NCBI GenBank assembly: GCA_018384055.1
Contig: JAHAZL010000094.1
Span: forward strand, 1 to 7,367
Direction: 5' to 3'
Length of the DNA: 7,367 nt
From: Treponema sp.
GTDB taxonomy: Bacteria > Spirochaetota > Spirochaetia > Treponematales > Treponemataceae
The number at the start of each line of letters is the position of its first letter. Position 1 is the stretch's first letter. A model generated the notes under the pieces. It was not told the origin of the DNA. It did no database searches and saw only the letters and a list, made by a program, of their open reading frames with translations. Position numbers and translations under genes: made by a program. Below, in pieces: positions 1 through 6,130 of the stretch.

Positions 1-739
1 TGCTGTGGTTGCTTCTCTTTGATGCATCCATCGTAAAAATTCCGCTTGTCTTGAAACCTGTCTTTTCAAAAAGCACCTCGATCTTTTCCTTGAGTTCTCC
101 GTCTTCAAGAGGAACAAACTTGTTGAACAAAGGAGCAACCCAAATTGGGTATACATAGCTCAAGCCCAATGCAATTGCAAGGTAAACAAGTCCAAAGTAA
201 AGCCACCAGAGTTTTTCAAAATGCCCGATGAAGGCAACGGCTGCAAGAATAAGTGGAACGACAATTAAAAGGGAAACCAGAGTTTCCTTGATGCTGTCCA
301 AAATGTATATTTTGAGTGTCATGTTTGAAAAACCGAATTTCTTTTCGATTTTGAATTCCCTGTAAAGTTTGAAAGGAATCATGAGCACTGTTGAAGGAAT
401 GCTTGAAAGGAAAACAAAAAGAAGGATTGTAAGGTAAACATTGCTGGTCCAGTCCCATGACAGATTGAAAACCCAAACATAAAAACCGCTTAAAACAAGG
501 ACCAGGGAAATTGCAAGGTTCACAATGTTTTTTGGAATCCAGAAGAAGTACTTTGCATCTTCGTAAGCACAAACCTGCTTTAGTTTTTCTGAATCAACAT
601 GACCTTCAAGTTCCTTTGGAACTTCCGTTCCGTGCTTTTTGCGGAAAGACCAGTCAATGAATTCCAAAAGATGGTTGATGAAAAAATCGTAAAAAGTTCC
701 TGCAAGAAACAGGATTACAAATACATTAGAGTAATTCAT
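1..739 (-). CDS. Ste24-type M48 membrane metallopeptidase (CAAX protease family), N-terminal part, cut by window edge
   Basis: The first 246 residues are visible; the reading frame continues off the left edge. The chain has about five hydrophobic segments (roughly residues 3-20, 70-92, 101-123, 152-172 and 178-198), as expected of the Peptidase_M48_N domain that precedes the zinc protease domain in Ste24/CAAX prenyl proteases. Two family signatures are recognisable: the EKKFGFSNMTLK stretch at 132-143, and YPIWVAPLFNKF at 197-208, followed by LEDGELKEKIE at 211-221 and the MDASKRSNHS segment at 237-246. The HEXXH zinc site lies further on, outside the window. The protein should sit in the cytoplasmic membrane and cleave membrane or membrane-associated substrates; the substrate is unknown. 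The ATG at 739 is preceded by AGGAGA, which overlaps the stop codon of pyrC 15 bases upstream, so the two genes are probably co-transcribed and perhaps translationally coupled. Family assignment is strong; activity cannot be judged from this fragment. Confidence 0.88.
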   Translation of the reverse strand, partial: MNYSNVFVILFLAGTFYDFFINHLLEFIDWSFRKKHGTEVPKELEGHVDSEKLKQVCAYEDAKYFFWIPKNIVNLAISLVLVLSGFYVWVFNLSWDWTSNVYLTILLFVFLSSIPSTVLMIPFKLYREFKIEKKFGFSNMTLKIYILDSIKETLVSLLIVVPLILAAVAFIGHFEKLWWLYFGLVYLAIALGLSYVYPIWVAPLFNKFVPLEDGELKEKIEVLFEKTGFKTSGIFTMDASKRSNHS

Positions 740-754
740 TTTATTTTCCGTCTC

Positions 755-2086
755 CTATTCTTCGTAAACAATTTTTCCTGCAAGGAAAGTCTTAAGAACT
801 TTTCCGGTAACTTTCTTTCCTTCAAGAGGAGTAAACTTTCCCTTGCTTGCAAAGTCAGCGCCGCTAACAGTCCACTTCTTGTCCACATCAACAAGAACAA
901 GGTCTGCATCATAGCCTTCCGCAAGCAAGCCCTTGTTTTTAAGCCCAAGAAGTCTGGCAGGATTTGCGCTCATGAGTTTTGAAAGCTGCTTTAATGAAAC
1001 CTTGTTTTCCTTGCAGAGAACCGTATTGCAGACTGCAAAGGCCGATTCGATTCCGCTAAAACCAGGTGCACCGTTTTTCTTGTCATCTGCAGTATGCGGT
1101 GCATGGTCTGTTCCAATACAGAATGCCTTTCCTTTCTTAAGGGCCTGAATCAATTCAAGTCGGTCATCCTTTTTTCTAAGAGGTGGATTTACGATGTTGA
1201 AGATTACCGGAGCTTTTCCGCTTTCAAACCAGATGTGGTGTGGGGTAATTTCGTAGGTAACATTCACTCCGTCTTTTGCCGCAAGTTCAGCCGACTTTAC
1301 GCAGTGTGCCGTGCTTACATGGCAAAGGTGAATGTGGCATCCGGCAGTCTTTGCAAGGCGAAGGTTTCTGTCTGTTGCGGAATCTTCAGCACAGGCAAGA
1401 ATTTCGTCAGCCTGATTTAATAGATCTGCGGCAGCTTTTGCATCAGGCTTCTTGCCGTGAATCAAAGACAAAGCCTTCTGCCTTAATGGGCGTGCAGCTG
1501 CTGCAAGGAAAGGATCTTCACAGTGGCAGCTTACGATTATTTTCTTTGCGGCAGCCTTTTTCATTGCTTCAAGCATCAGGGCGCTGTCCATGACTTCCTT
1601 GCCGTCTTCTGTAATTACGGGAACAACTTTTGGATCAAGCTTATCAAGGTGTGAAATTGTCTTTCCGTCAAAATCCTTTGTAATCGAAACCGACTGGATA
1701 ACATTGCAGAAACCTGCCTTCTTTGCCTTGTCGTTGTTTTCCTTTGCCATAACCTGACTTGAGCAGACCGGGTTTGTATTCGGCATGAGGACAACAGTTC
1801 CAAAGCCACCCTTTGCGGCAGCTTTGCTTCCTGTAATGATGTCTTCCTTCTGAGTAAGGCCCGGGTCGCGGAAGTGTGCATGAGTATCGATGAAAGATGG
1901 CATGAGAACCGCACCCCCGGCATCGATTTTTTCTATCTTTGGATTTTCATCGCGAAGCATTTCCTTTACGGTCTGCTTGCATGGAAAGCAATCGATTTTT
2001 CCGCCTTTGATTATTACGGCAAATCCCTTCTTGTCCATTGTTGCATCAACAAGACGGGCATTGTAAATGAGAATTGTATTGTTCAT
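755..2086 (-). CDS. pyrC: Dihydroorotase, class I (443 aa)
   Basis: Catalyses the reversible cyclisation of N-carbamoyl-aspartate to dihydroorotate, the third step of de novo UMP synthesis, in the cytosol. The amidohydrolase signatures are all visible. They are the metal-binding DTHAHFRDPG at 67-76 (H69, H71, substrate Arg73), MPNTNP at 101-106 (substrate Asn105), the ITEDGK motif with Asp161, the SCHCED motif with His188, the HLCHVST motif with His253 and His256, and IGTDHAPH at 324-331 with catalytic Asp327. The length suits the class I (PyrC/CAD-like) enzymes of about 420-450 residues rather than the shorter E. coli type. The ATG at 2086 has no Shine-Dalgarno, and a perfect TATAAT lies 7 bases before it, so the mRNA is probably leaderless. 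The gene leads a minus-strand pair with the M48 protease and is separated from pyrBI by a plus-strand island. All catalytic residues expected from the family are present, so I expect an active enzyme. Confidence 0.95.
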   Translation of the reverse strand: MNNTILIYNARLVDATMDKKGFAVIIKGGKIDCFPCKQTVKEMLRDENPKIEKIDAGGAVLMPSFIDTHAHFRDPGLTQKEDIITGSKAAAKGGFGTVVLMPNTNPVCSSQVMAKENNDKAKKAGFCNVIQSVSITKDFDGKTISHLDKLDPKVVPVITEDGKEVMDSALMLEAMKKAAAKKIIVSCHCEDPFLAAAARPLRQKALSLIHGKKPDAKAAADLLNQADEILACAEDSATDRNLRLAKTAGCHIHLCHVSTAHCVKSAELAAKDGVNVTYEITPHHIWFESGKAPVIFNIVNPPLRKKDDRLELIQALKKGKAFCIGTDHAPHTADDKKNGAPGFSGIESAFAVCNTVLCKENKVSLKQLSKLMSANPARLLGLKNKGLLAEGYDADLVLVDVDKKWTVSGADFASKGKFTPLEGKKVTGKVLKTFLAGKIVYEE

Positions 2087-2093
2087 ATAGAAG

Positions 2094-2099
2094 ATTATA
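2094..2099 (-). promoter_or_regulatory. Candidate -10 box of pyrC (leaderless start)
   Basis: On the minus strand this reads TATAAT, followed by 7 bases and the pyrC ATG. Transcription would start at about 2087, leaving a leader of 0-2 bases. The -35 region, about 17 bases upstream at 2117-2122, is a poor match (TAGCAT), so the call rests on the -10 box and on the absence of any Shine-Dalgarno. Confidence 0.5.
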
Positions 2100-2155
2100 T
2101 TTTTATTCGGTTAAAAATGCTATGGGGGAATTTTTAAAAGAAAACATATTTTTTA

Positions 2156-2182
2156 TTGAAGTAAATTTTCAATTCATATACT
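2156..2182 (+). promoter_or_regulatory. Candidate promoter of the AEC transporter remnant
   Basis: TTGAAG (2156-2161) and TATACT (2177-2182) are separated by 15 bases, which is short for a sigma70-type promoter. The -10 ends only 4 bases before the ATG at 2187, and there is no Shine-Dalgarno. If used, it would give a leaderless or start-codon-clipped transcript. Confidence 0.35.
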
Positions 2183-2186
2183 AAAT

Positions 2187-2376
2187 ATGCTCGATATTTT
2201 TCTTTTTACCCTGAACACAATTATGCCTGTCATACTGCTGATGACACTTGGTGTTGGCGGAAGCAATGGACAACGACAGTCAGCTTGCAGGACAATTGGT
2301 TGTATGGACATCAATCCTTTCGCTCATAACTTTGTTCATGATAATTTTCATTGTCCGTGCCTTGGGATTGCTTTAG
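2187..2376 (+). pseudogene. AEC (auxin efflux carrier) family transporter remnant with large internal deletion
   Basis: The first 22 codons (2187-2252) encode MLDIFLFTLNTIMPVILLMT and continue LG, which resembles the first membrane helix of AEC-family permeases. From about 2254 the neighbouring frame carries LAEAMDNDSQLAGQLV and then a hydrophobic helix ending ALGLL with a TAG stop at 2374-2376. This resembles the family's C-terminal end, where a DxxLAGQ-type segment precedes the last membrane helix. Both ends of one gene therefore appear to be joined out of frame, with the roughly 240-residue middle missing; AEC proteins are usually about 300 residues. The frame starting at 2187 continues to 2399, but after the junction it encodes sequence with no family character. 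The promoter and start region still look intact, so a short peptide might be made, but not a transporter. The family call is from recognised motifs only. Confidence 0.68.
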
Positions 2377-2415
2377 TTGTTTTTAATAAACTAAAATAAT
2401 AACAAGGAGTACGGA

Positions 2416-2640
2416 ATGGAACTTGTAAACACAAAAGACGGATACAACTTTAAAATACTCAAGGACAAGACCCTTGCCATCAAGACCGGAATTGACGGAG
2501 TATTCTACTGCCCTTTCTGCTACAGCCAGACTTCAGAAACTGAAAGCAAATGCGCTGCATGCGGCAAAAATTTTCCGGAGCTGATCTACTACCACGGGGA
2601 CGACGACACCTGGATTGCTTCGGGGAACGAAGGAAATTAA
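2416..2640 (+). CDS. Small zinc-ribbon protein of unknown function (74 aa)
   Basis: The protein has two paired-cysteine knuckles, CPFC at 32-35 and CAAC followed by GK at 46-51. The spacing is typical of a short zinc ribbon that binds one zinc ion. The 30 residues before it are mixed charged and beta-like (ILKDKTLAIKTG), and the tail after residue 55 is acidic (HGDDDTW). There is no signal peptide or membrane segment, so it is probably cytosolic. The start at 2416 is well supported by AAGGAG at 2404-2409, six bases upstream; a TAAAAT box at 2392-2397 with a poor -35 could be its promoter. It stands alone between the transporter remnant and the toxin-antitoxin pair, with no clear terminator behind it. 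I do not recognise a named family; nucleic-acid or protein binding through the ribbon is only a general possibility. Confidence 0.75.
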   Translation: MELVNTKDGYNFKILKDKTLAIKTGIDGVFYCPFCYSQTSETESKCAACGKNFPELIYYHGDDDTWIASGNEGN

Positions 2641-2668
2641 CCTGCCCCGTAAAAACCATCCTTAAAAT

Positions 2669-2697
2669 TTGACATATTTATGTAATATACATATATT
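2669..2697 (+). promoter_or_regulatory. Promoter of the toxin-antitoxin operon
   Basis: A perfect -35 TTGACA (2669-2674) and a -10 TATATT (2692-2697) are separated by the optimal 17 bases. The -10 abuts the first ATG (2698). The expected start of transcription is about 2704, which is the A of the second ATG. The mRNA would then be leaderless and begin at that codon. Confidence 0.75.
2676..2696 (+). promoter_or_regulatory. Inverted repeat, probable autoregulatory operator
   Basis: TATGTA (2679-2684) and TACATA (2688-2693) form a perfect 6-bp inverted repeat around ATA. Two further matching pairs lie beyond one mismatch. It covers the spacer and -10 of the operon promoter, where a ribbon-helix-helix antitoxin would be expected to bind and repress. 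The AT-rich setting makes chance palindromes more likely. Confidence 0.5.
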
Positions 2698-2979
2698 ATG
2701 AATATGACAAATGAAAATCTTGATTTAAAGAAAATGATCACCCTCTATGTTTCTGCAGGAATGTATCAGGAATATCAGCAGCAGGCGAAGAAAACAGGCA
2801 GAAAGGCTGCGGAACTGATTCGCGATGCCATGGATGAGTTTTCAAAAAATAATTTTCACAAAAAACAAAAGCTCGGGTCCATGGATTTTTCCAATGGCGT
2901 AAAGCTTAAGGCTGGGGTAATAGACTTTCTTGAAGATGATTGGCGCAACGATTTTCTTGATTCGGGAGTTAAGCTTTGA
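2698..2979 (+). CDS. Ribbon-helix-helix antitoxin, VapB-like (93 aa)
   Basis: Predicted DNA-binding antitoxin that neutralises the PIN-domain toxin encoded directly downstream and represses the shared promoter. Residues about 12-50 have the ribbon-helix-helix layout: a beta strand (ITLYVSAGMYQEY), a first helix with QQQAKKTGRKAAELI, and a second helix (RDAMDEFSK). The C-terminal third (about 58-93) is acidic and aromatic (FLEDDWRNDFLDSG), as expected of a toxin-wrapping tail. The first ATG is at 2698, but the promoter predicts transcription from about 2704, where a second in-frame ATG (codon 3) lies. The working protein may therefore be 91 residues, translated from a leaderless mRNA. The stop codon overlaps the toxin start in TTGA, which suggests coupled translation. 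The role is inferred from fold and gene pairing; the exact VapB subfamily is not recognised. Confidence 0.8.
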   Translation: MNMTNENLDLKKMITLYVSAGMYQEYQQQAKKTGRKAAELIRDAMDEFSKNNFHKKQKLGSMDFSNGVKLKAGVIDFLEDDWRNDFLDSGVKL

Positions 2980-3422
2980 TTTGCCTTGATACTACTTTCT
3001 TAATCGACCTTTATTGGCTGGATTCTCCAAGACACAGCAATGCCGTAAACCTCTTTAACAAGCTTGCTGATGAAAAGGGGAAATACAAGAATGAAGAATT
3101 TCTTGTTTACTACAATTGCTTCAATGAATTCATTCATATAATTACAGACTCTCGGCGTTTTGAAGATGCCCTTTCCATGAAAGAAGCCCTTTCAATTACA
3201 GAACAGTGGAGGAATCTTGAAAGGGTACGGATCGTCTTTCCCGATGAAACAAGTTACGGAAGAGCACTTACTTGGCTTTCAATCTATAATCTTGGTCGAA
3301 ACAGATTGAACGACACCAACATGGCAGCATGTTATGCTTCGCAGGGAGCTTCCAAAATCGTAACTGCAAATCCAAAGGACTTTGAGATTCTTGAAGTGCT
3401 TGAATGCATATCCTACAAATGA
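2976..3422 (+). CDS. PIN-domain ribonuclease toxin, VapC-like (148 aa)
   Basis: Predicted Mg-dependent endoribonuclease of a type II toxin-antitoxin system; the RNA target is unknown. The PIN-domain acidic residues are visible: Asp5 in CLDTTFLIDL, Glu51 in CFNEFIHI, Asp113 in RLNDTNMAA, and the closing IVTANPKDFEIL segment with Asn132 and Asp135. The length is usual for VapC-like toxins (about 130-150). The start is a TTG at 2976 that overlaps the antitoxin stop in TTGA, with GGGAG at 2964-2968 seven bases upstream. The weak start codon and coupling would keep toxin below antitoxin. There is no frameshift, and all the catalytic acids are present, so the toxin looks intact. The gene ends 10 bases before a strong hairpin terminator. 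Confidence 0.87.
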   Translation: MICLDTTFLIDLYWLDSPRHSNAVNLFNKLADEKGKYKNEEFLVYYNCFNEFIHIITDSRRFEDALSMKEALSITEQWRNLERVRIVFPDETSYGRALTWLSIYNLGRNRLNDTNMAACYASQGASKIVTANPKDFEILEVLECISYK

Positions 3423-3432
3423 TTTAAAATGC

Positions 3433-3467
3433 AAAACCCCTGGCATAAAAACCAGGGGCTGTTTTTT
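3433..3467. terminator. Bidirectional rho-independent terminator between the toxin gene and the pyrBI operon
   Basis: CCCCTGG (3437-3443) and CCAGGGG (3452-3458) form a 7-bp GC-rich stem with an 8-base loop. On the plus strand it is followed by TTTTTT (3462-3467), which ends the toxin operon. On the minus strand the tail is TTTTGC then TTTT, which would end the convergent pyrB-pyrI-pmp3 operon, though more weakly. Confidence 0.85.
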
Positions 3468-3621
3468 ATCTGCTTTTGTTAAGAATTACGAGGGCGGCAA
3501 TTACGCCCGGAACCCAACCGCAGCATGTCAAAAGCAGTACAATCAGCAGAGATCCGCAACCCTTATCCAGAACGGCAAGGGGCGGAAAGATTATGCAAAG
3601 CAAAACTCTCAGTAAGCTCAT
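3466..3621 (-). CDS. Pmp3/YqaE (UPF0057) family small membrane protein (51 aa)
   Basis: This short gene encodes a very hydrophobic peptide with two membrane segments, about residues 3-18 (LLRVLLCIIFPPLAVL) and 24-47. The family signature is clear: FPPLAVL at 12-18, then a G-rich turn, LLLTCCGWVPGVIAAL at 29-44, and a short basic end (NKSR). Pmp3/YqaE proteins are about 50-60 residues and lie in the plasma membrane. In yeast and plants they are linked to salt and membrane-potential stress; the bacterial role is poorly defined. The ATG is one base after the pyrI stop, and GAGGGGG overlaps the end of pyrI as its ribosome site, so it should be the last gene of the pyrB-pyrI operon. The TAA stop overlaps the T-run of the toxin operon's terminator. 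The extra Cys residues (9, 22, 33, 34) are unusual for such a short peptide. Confidence 0.85.
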   Translation of the reverse strand: MSLLRVLLCIIFPPLAVLDKGCGSLLIVLLLTCCGWVPGVIAALVILNKSR

Positions 3622-3622
3622 C

Positions 3623-4048
3623 TTACCCCCTCTTGTAAAGATCGTCGCAGTAAACGCAGCGGTATTCTTTCTTTGAAGGATTTGTAAGGCGGAACTGTGG
3701 AGTTACATAATTTTCTGTAACTGTAATGCAGCGTGGGTTCTTGCATGTGATTACGCCTTCAACCTTTGGAGGAAGTTCCATCTTGATCTTGCGAACAATC
3801 TGGGAATCCTGGATTACATTTACTGTAATGTTTGAATCTATGAAGCCAAGAATGCTGTAGTCGATGTTGATGATGTTGTCTATCTTGATGATGTCCTTCT
3901 TGCCGCTCTTTCCTGAAGAAGCATTCATGATGAGGGCTGTTGCAAAACTTGCCTTGTCCAAACCAAGCCAGTTGAAAACACGCCAGCCAAGGCCAGCCTG
4001 AATATGGTCGATTACCAGACCGTTTTTAATTGTATCTACATTTAACAT
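3623..4048 (-). CDS. pyrI: Aspartate carbamoyltransferase regulatory chain (141 aa)
   Basis: Regulatory subunit that binds nucleotide effectors and holds the catalytic trimers together in the allosteric holoenzyme. Aligned by eye to E. coli PyrI, the nucleotide-site residues are kept: Asp14-His15 in VIDHI, Lys55 in KKDIIKI and Lys87 in IVRKIK. The C-terminal zinc domain has four cysteines in the family pattern, Cys102-X4-Cys107 and Cys131-X2-Cys134, which contact the catalytic chain. The N terminus is about five residues shorter and the C terminus is also trimmed relative to the 153-residue E. coli protein, within family variation. The ATG overlaps the pyrB stop by one base (TGATG), with AGGAG upstream, so synthesis of the two chains should be coupled. 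Effector-site conservation suggests nucleotide control of the enzyme; which nucleotide activates or inhibits cannot be read from the sequence. Confidence 0.95.
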   Translation of the reverse strand: MLNVDTIKNGLVIDHIQAGLGWRVFNWLGLDKASFATALIMNASSGKSGKKDIIKIDNIINIDYSILGFIDSNITVNVIQDSQIVRKIKMELPPKVEGVITCKNPRCITVTENYVTPQFRLTNPSKKEYRCVYCDDLYKRG

Positions 4049-4971
4049 CAGAGTGCTCCTGTAACTTTTGCGATGAGTGCCATACGGGCATACATGCCGT
4101 ACTTAACCTGCTTGAAGTAAGCGGCCCTTGGATCGGCATCAACTTCAGGTGCGATTTCGTTTACGCGTGGAAGAGGATGTAGAACGATCATGTCTTTTTT
4201 TGCAAGCTTCATCTTTTCATGGTCAAGAATGTAGCTGTCCTTAAGGCGGATGTAATCCTGTTCATTGAAGAACCTTTCCTTCTGAACGCGTGTCATGTAA
4301 AGGATGTCCAGATCGCCGATAACATCTTCAAGTCTTTCTGCAGTTGCAAATTCAATTCCCGCTGGCTTAAGAAGATCTTCGGTGATGTATTCCGGAACCT
4401 TAAGTTCTTCCGGACTGATGAAAACAAACTTGTTGTTCTTGTAGCGGCTCATGGCCTGTGTAAGGGAATGAACTGTGCGTCCGAATTTAAGGTCACCGCA
4501 GAAACCTATTGTATGGCCTTCGAATCCACCCTGAAGGGCGCGGATTGTCAAAAGGTCCGTAAGGGTCTGTGTTGGATGGCTGTGTCCGCCGTCACCAGCA
4601 TTGATTACAGGAACAGGACTGTACTGAGAGGCAAGGAGGGCTGCTCCTTCCTTTGGTGTGCGCATTGCAATTACATCTACATAGGAACTTACAACACGGA
4701 TAGTATCTGCAAGGGTTTCTCCCTTTGTTCCGCTTGTAACATTGGCATCAGCAAAACCTTCTACAGTTCCACCCAGGTGAAGCATGGCAGCTTCAAAAGA
4801 AAGCCGTGTTCTTGTACTTGGCTCAAAAAAAAGTGTCGCAAGAATTTTCCCGCGACACACATCTTGAAACGATTTAGGATCTACAATCATCTGTTCTGCC
4901 AATGAACAAATCTCATCGATTTCTGCAACGGACAGATTAGCTGGCTCAATTACATGCCTTCCTGTTAACAT
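4048..4971 (-). CDS. pyrB: Aspartate carbamoyltransferase catalytic chain (307 aa)
   Basis: Joins carbamoyl phosphate and aspartate to give N-carbamoyl-aspartate, the committed step of pyrimidine synthesis, in the cytosol. The carbamoyl-phosphate loop FFEPSTRTR is at 48-56. The mobile loop with Ser80 and Lys83 (SGTKGET) comes from the neighbouring subunit. MRTP is at 103-106, the HPTQ motif is at 132-135, and HPLPRVNEI lies near residue 265 as the aspartate-side loop. The length matches the roughly 305-310 residues of the class that pairs with PyrI, which is encoded immediately downstream with a one-base overlap. The ATG at 4971 has an AGAGG ribosome site ending about 5 bases upstream. Nothing resembling an E. 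coli-type pyrBI attenuator (leader peptide plus UTP-sensitive terminator) is seen in the 109-base gap upstream. All active-site motifs are present. Confidence 0.96.
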   Translation of the reverse strand: MLTGRHVIEPANLSVAEIDEICSLAEQMIVDPKSFQDVCRGKILATLFFEPSTRTRLSFEAAMLHLGGTVEGFADANVTSGTKGETLADTIRVVSSYVDVIAMRTPKEGAALLASQYSPVPVINAGDGGHSHPTQTLTDLLTIRALQGGFEGHTIGFCGDLKFGRTVHSLTQAMSRYKNNKFVFISPEELKVPEYITEDLLKPAGIEFATAERLEDVIGDLDILYMTRVQKERFFNEQDYIRLKDSYILDHEKMKLAKKDMIVLHPLPRVNEIAPEVDADPRAAYFKQVKYGMYARMALIAKVTGAL

Positions 4972-5001
4972 ATGGACCTCTCAAATAATTTTTAAGAGTC
5001 T

Positions 5002-5007
5002 ATCATA
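5002..5007 (-). promoter_or_regulatory. Candidate -10 box of the pyrB-pyrI-pmp3 operon
   Basis: On the minus strand this reads TATGAT. It would start transcription near 4995, leaving a leader of about 24 bases that contains the AGAGG ribosome site. The -35 position (ATACCT) is a poor match. A second possible -10 (TAAAAT, 5015-5020) lies just upstream, so the exact promoter is uncertain. Confidence 0.35.
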
Positions 5008-5080
5008 AGGAACCATTTTATTAAAGGTATTCTGCCGTAAAAATTCTCAATTTTCGCAACCACAGCCCCGCAATGCAATA

Positions 5081-5983
5081 CTACTGGTTTTTCCCCAATT
5101 CATGCCTTTTTCTATCCCAGTCCAATTTCTGCTTTTTCTGGTCCTCAAGGATAGTTTCCTTGAGCAAAGTCATGCAGTTTTCATAGAGCATTTCATAAAG
5201 CTTTGGCAGGACAGTCTGCTTTGCAACTTCTTCAAGCCCCTGGTTTCCGTTAGCATGAACGAACATGAAGACAAAAAGATCGTCGGCACCGTTGTTTACG
5301 GGACGGCTTAAAAAGAGAACAGCGCTTGTCCTTATGTGGGCGCCTTTTACCGTCATCTGAATGCCATCTATTTTTTCATACATTGGCATATTAAGCATTC
5401 CGTGAGGAAGGATGAAAGAAAAATGACTCAAGGAAATGTCCTGCAACTGGCCTTTGTATGAATTCTTGTTGAATACAAAATCAAAAGTGCAGTTTTTGTT
5501 GCAGAGGGCACGAACCTGCTTGCGGCGTCCCATGGCCTGATTTGCATAGAGAACTTTTTCGATGATTCCGAAATTGTTCTTCTTCTGGTATTCAAGCTGA
5601 ATACATCCGCACATGATTCCGATGTCAAAAAGATAGACCTTTTCAATGACTGGCTTTTCTTCCTTGTTCTGCCTTTTTGTATAGAGGACGCCGATGAGAA
5701 CCTTGCCTTCGTACTTTGCATTGATTCTTCTTATGAACTGAGACCATGTTTCACCGTTCGGAGGAGGAGAATCAATATTGAAGAAAAGAATCAGGTCATT
5801 GAAAGATTCATAAAGATAGTCGATGTAGTTTTCCAGGGAAAAATTAGGAAGTTTTCCGACAAAATATGCTTCAAAACCGTCAACGAGGTATTCTTCGCAA
5901 AAATTTTCAGGAAGGAGAGATGTGTCCGGCTGAATGAAAAAAGTTTTGCGTCCAGCCGTAATTGCCTGTGTATCCCCACTCAT
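5081..5983 (-). CDS. PilZ-like domain protein, probable c-di-GMP-related (300 aa)
   Basis: There is no signal peptide or membrane helix, so the protein is probably cytosolic. Residues 1-145 form an alpha/beta N-terminal region I do not recognise. From about 150 the chain resembles a PilZ domain. It starts with GRRKQVR at 152-158, which fits the RxxxR c-di-GMP motif (Arg154, Arg158), followed by beta strands. Then comes QDISLSHFSF at 181-190, the place of the (D/N)xSxxG motif, with Asp182 and Ser184 kept but the glycine replaced by His187. The last 40 residues (about 260-300) are charged and helical. The arginine pair suggests binding may persist, but the altered second motif makes this uncertain. 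The ATG at 5983 has an excellent GGGAGGA site seven bases upstream. The gene is divergent from hisG and stops 109 bases before pyrB, with no strong terminator between. It could influence motility or surface behaviour, but the sequence does not show which process. Confidence 0.6.
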   Translation of the reverse strand: MSGDTQAITAGRKTFFIQPDTSLLPENFCEEYLVDGFEAYFVGKLPNFSLENYIDYLYESFNDLILFFNIDSPPPNGETWSQFIRRINAKYEGKVLIGVLYTKRQNKEEKPVIEKVYLFDIGIMCGCIQLEYQKKNNFGIIEKVLYANQAMGRRKQVRALCNKNCTFDFVFNKNSYKGQLQDISLSHFSFILPHGMLNMPMYEKIDGIQMTVKGAHIRTSAVLFLSRPVNNGADDLFVFMFVHANGNQGLEEVAKQTVLPKLYEMLYENCMTLLKETILEDQKKQKLDWDRKRHELGKNQ

Positions 5984-6010
5984 TCTAAAATCCTCCCATA
6001 GTATTACAAG

Positions 6011-6039
6011 ATTATAATATCACTCGGCTGTTTTTTCAA
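6011..6039 (-). promoter_or_regulatory. Promoter of the PilZ-like gene
   Basis: On the minus strand TTGAAA (6034-6039) and a perfect TATAAT (6011-6016) are separated by exactly 17 bases. Transcription would start near 6004, giving a leader of about 20 bases that carries the GGGAGGA ribosome site. This is a strong housekeeping-type promoter. Confidence 0.8.
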
Positions 6040-6101
6040 ATTAAATGGCTTTAATAATTTTTTTTATTTTGCCTTTTATAGATTCTCATTAACAGCAATA
6101 A

Positions 6102-6130
6102 TTGAAACTATATAAACTTTTCTATATTAT
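6102..6130 (+). promoter_or_regulatory. Promoter of hisG (leaderless start)
   Basis: TTGAAA (6102-6107) and TATTAT (6125-6130) are separated by exactly 17 bases. The start of transcription is expected at about 6137, only about 3 bases before the hisG ATG at 6140. No Shine-Dalgarno fits in that space, so the mRNA is predicted to be leaderless. The -35 boxes of this promoter and the divergent PilZ-like promoter are about 62 bases apart. Confidence 0.75.

Noticed and set aside
216..572. 118-codon minus-strand frame with Cys- and Phe-rich sequence
   Set aside because: It is an alternative frame within the M48 protease gene, whose family motifs are continuous in the other frame.
3476..3676. Plus-strand open frames over 3382-3676
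   Set aside because: They overlap the toxin terminator, the Pmp3-type gene and the end of pyrI on the other strand, and show no protein-like composition.
4219..4905. 228-codon open frame on the plus strand
   Set aside because: It lies wholly antisense to pyrB, whose motifs are complete, and its protein shows no recognisable domain.
4972..5080. Pyrimidine attenuator or PyrR site before pyrB
   Set aside because: No leader peptide, GC-rich terminator stem with T-run, or recognisable PyrR-binding loop is visible in this gap.
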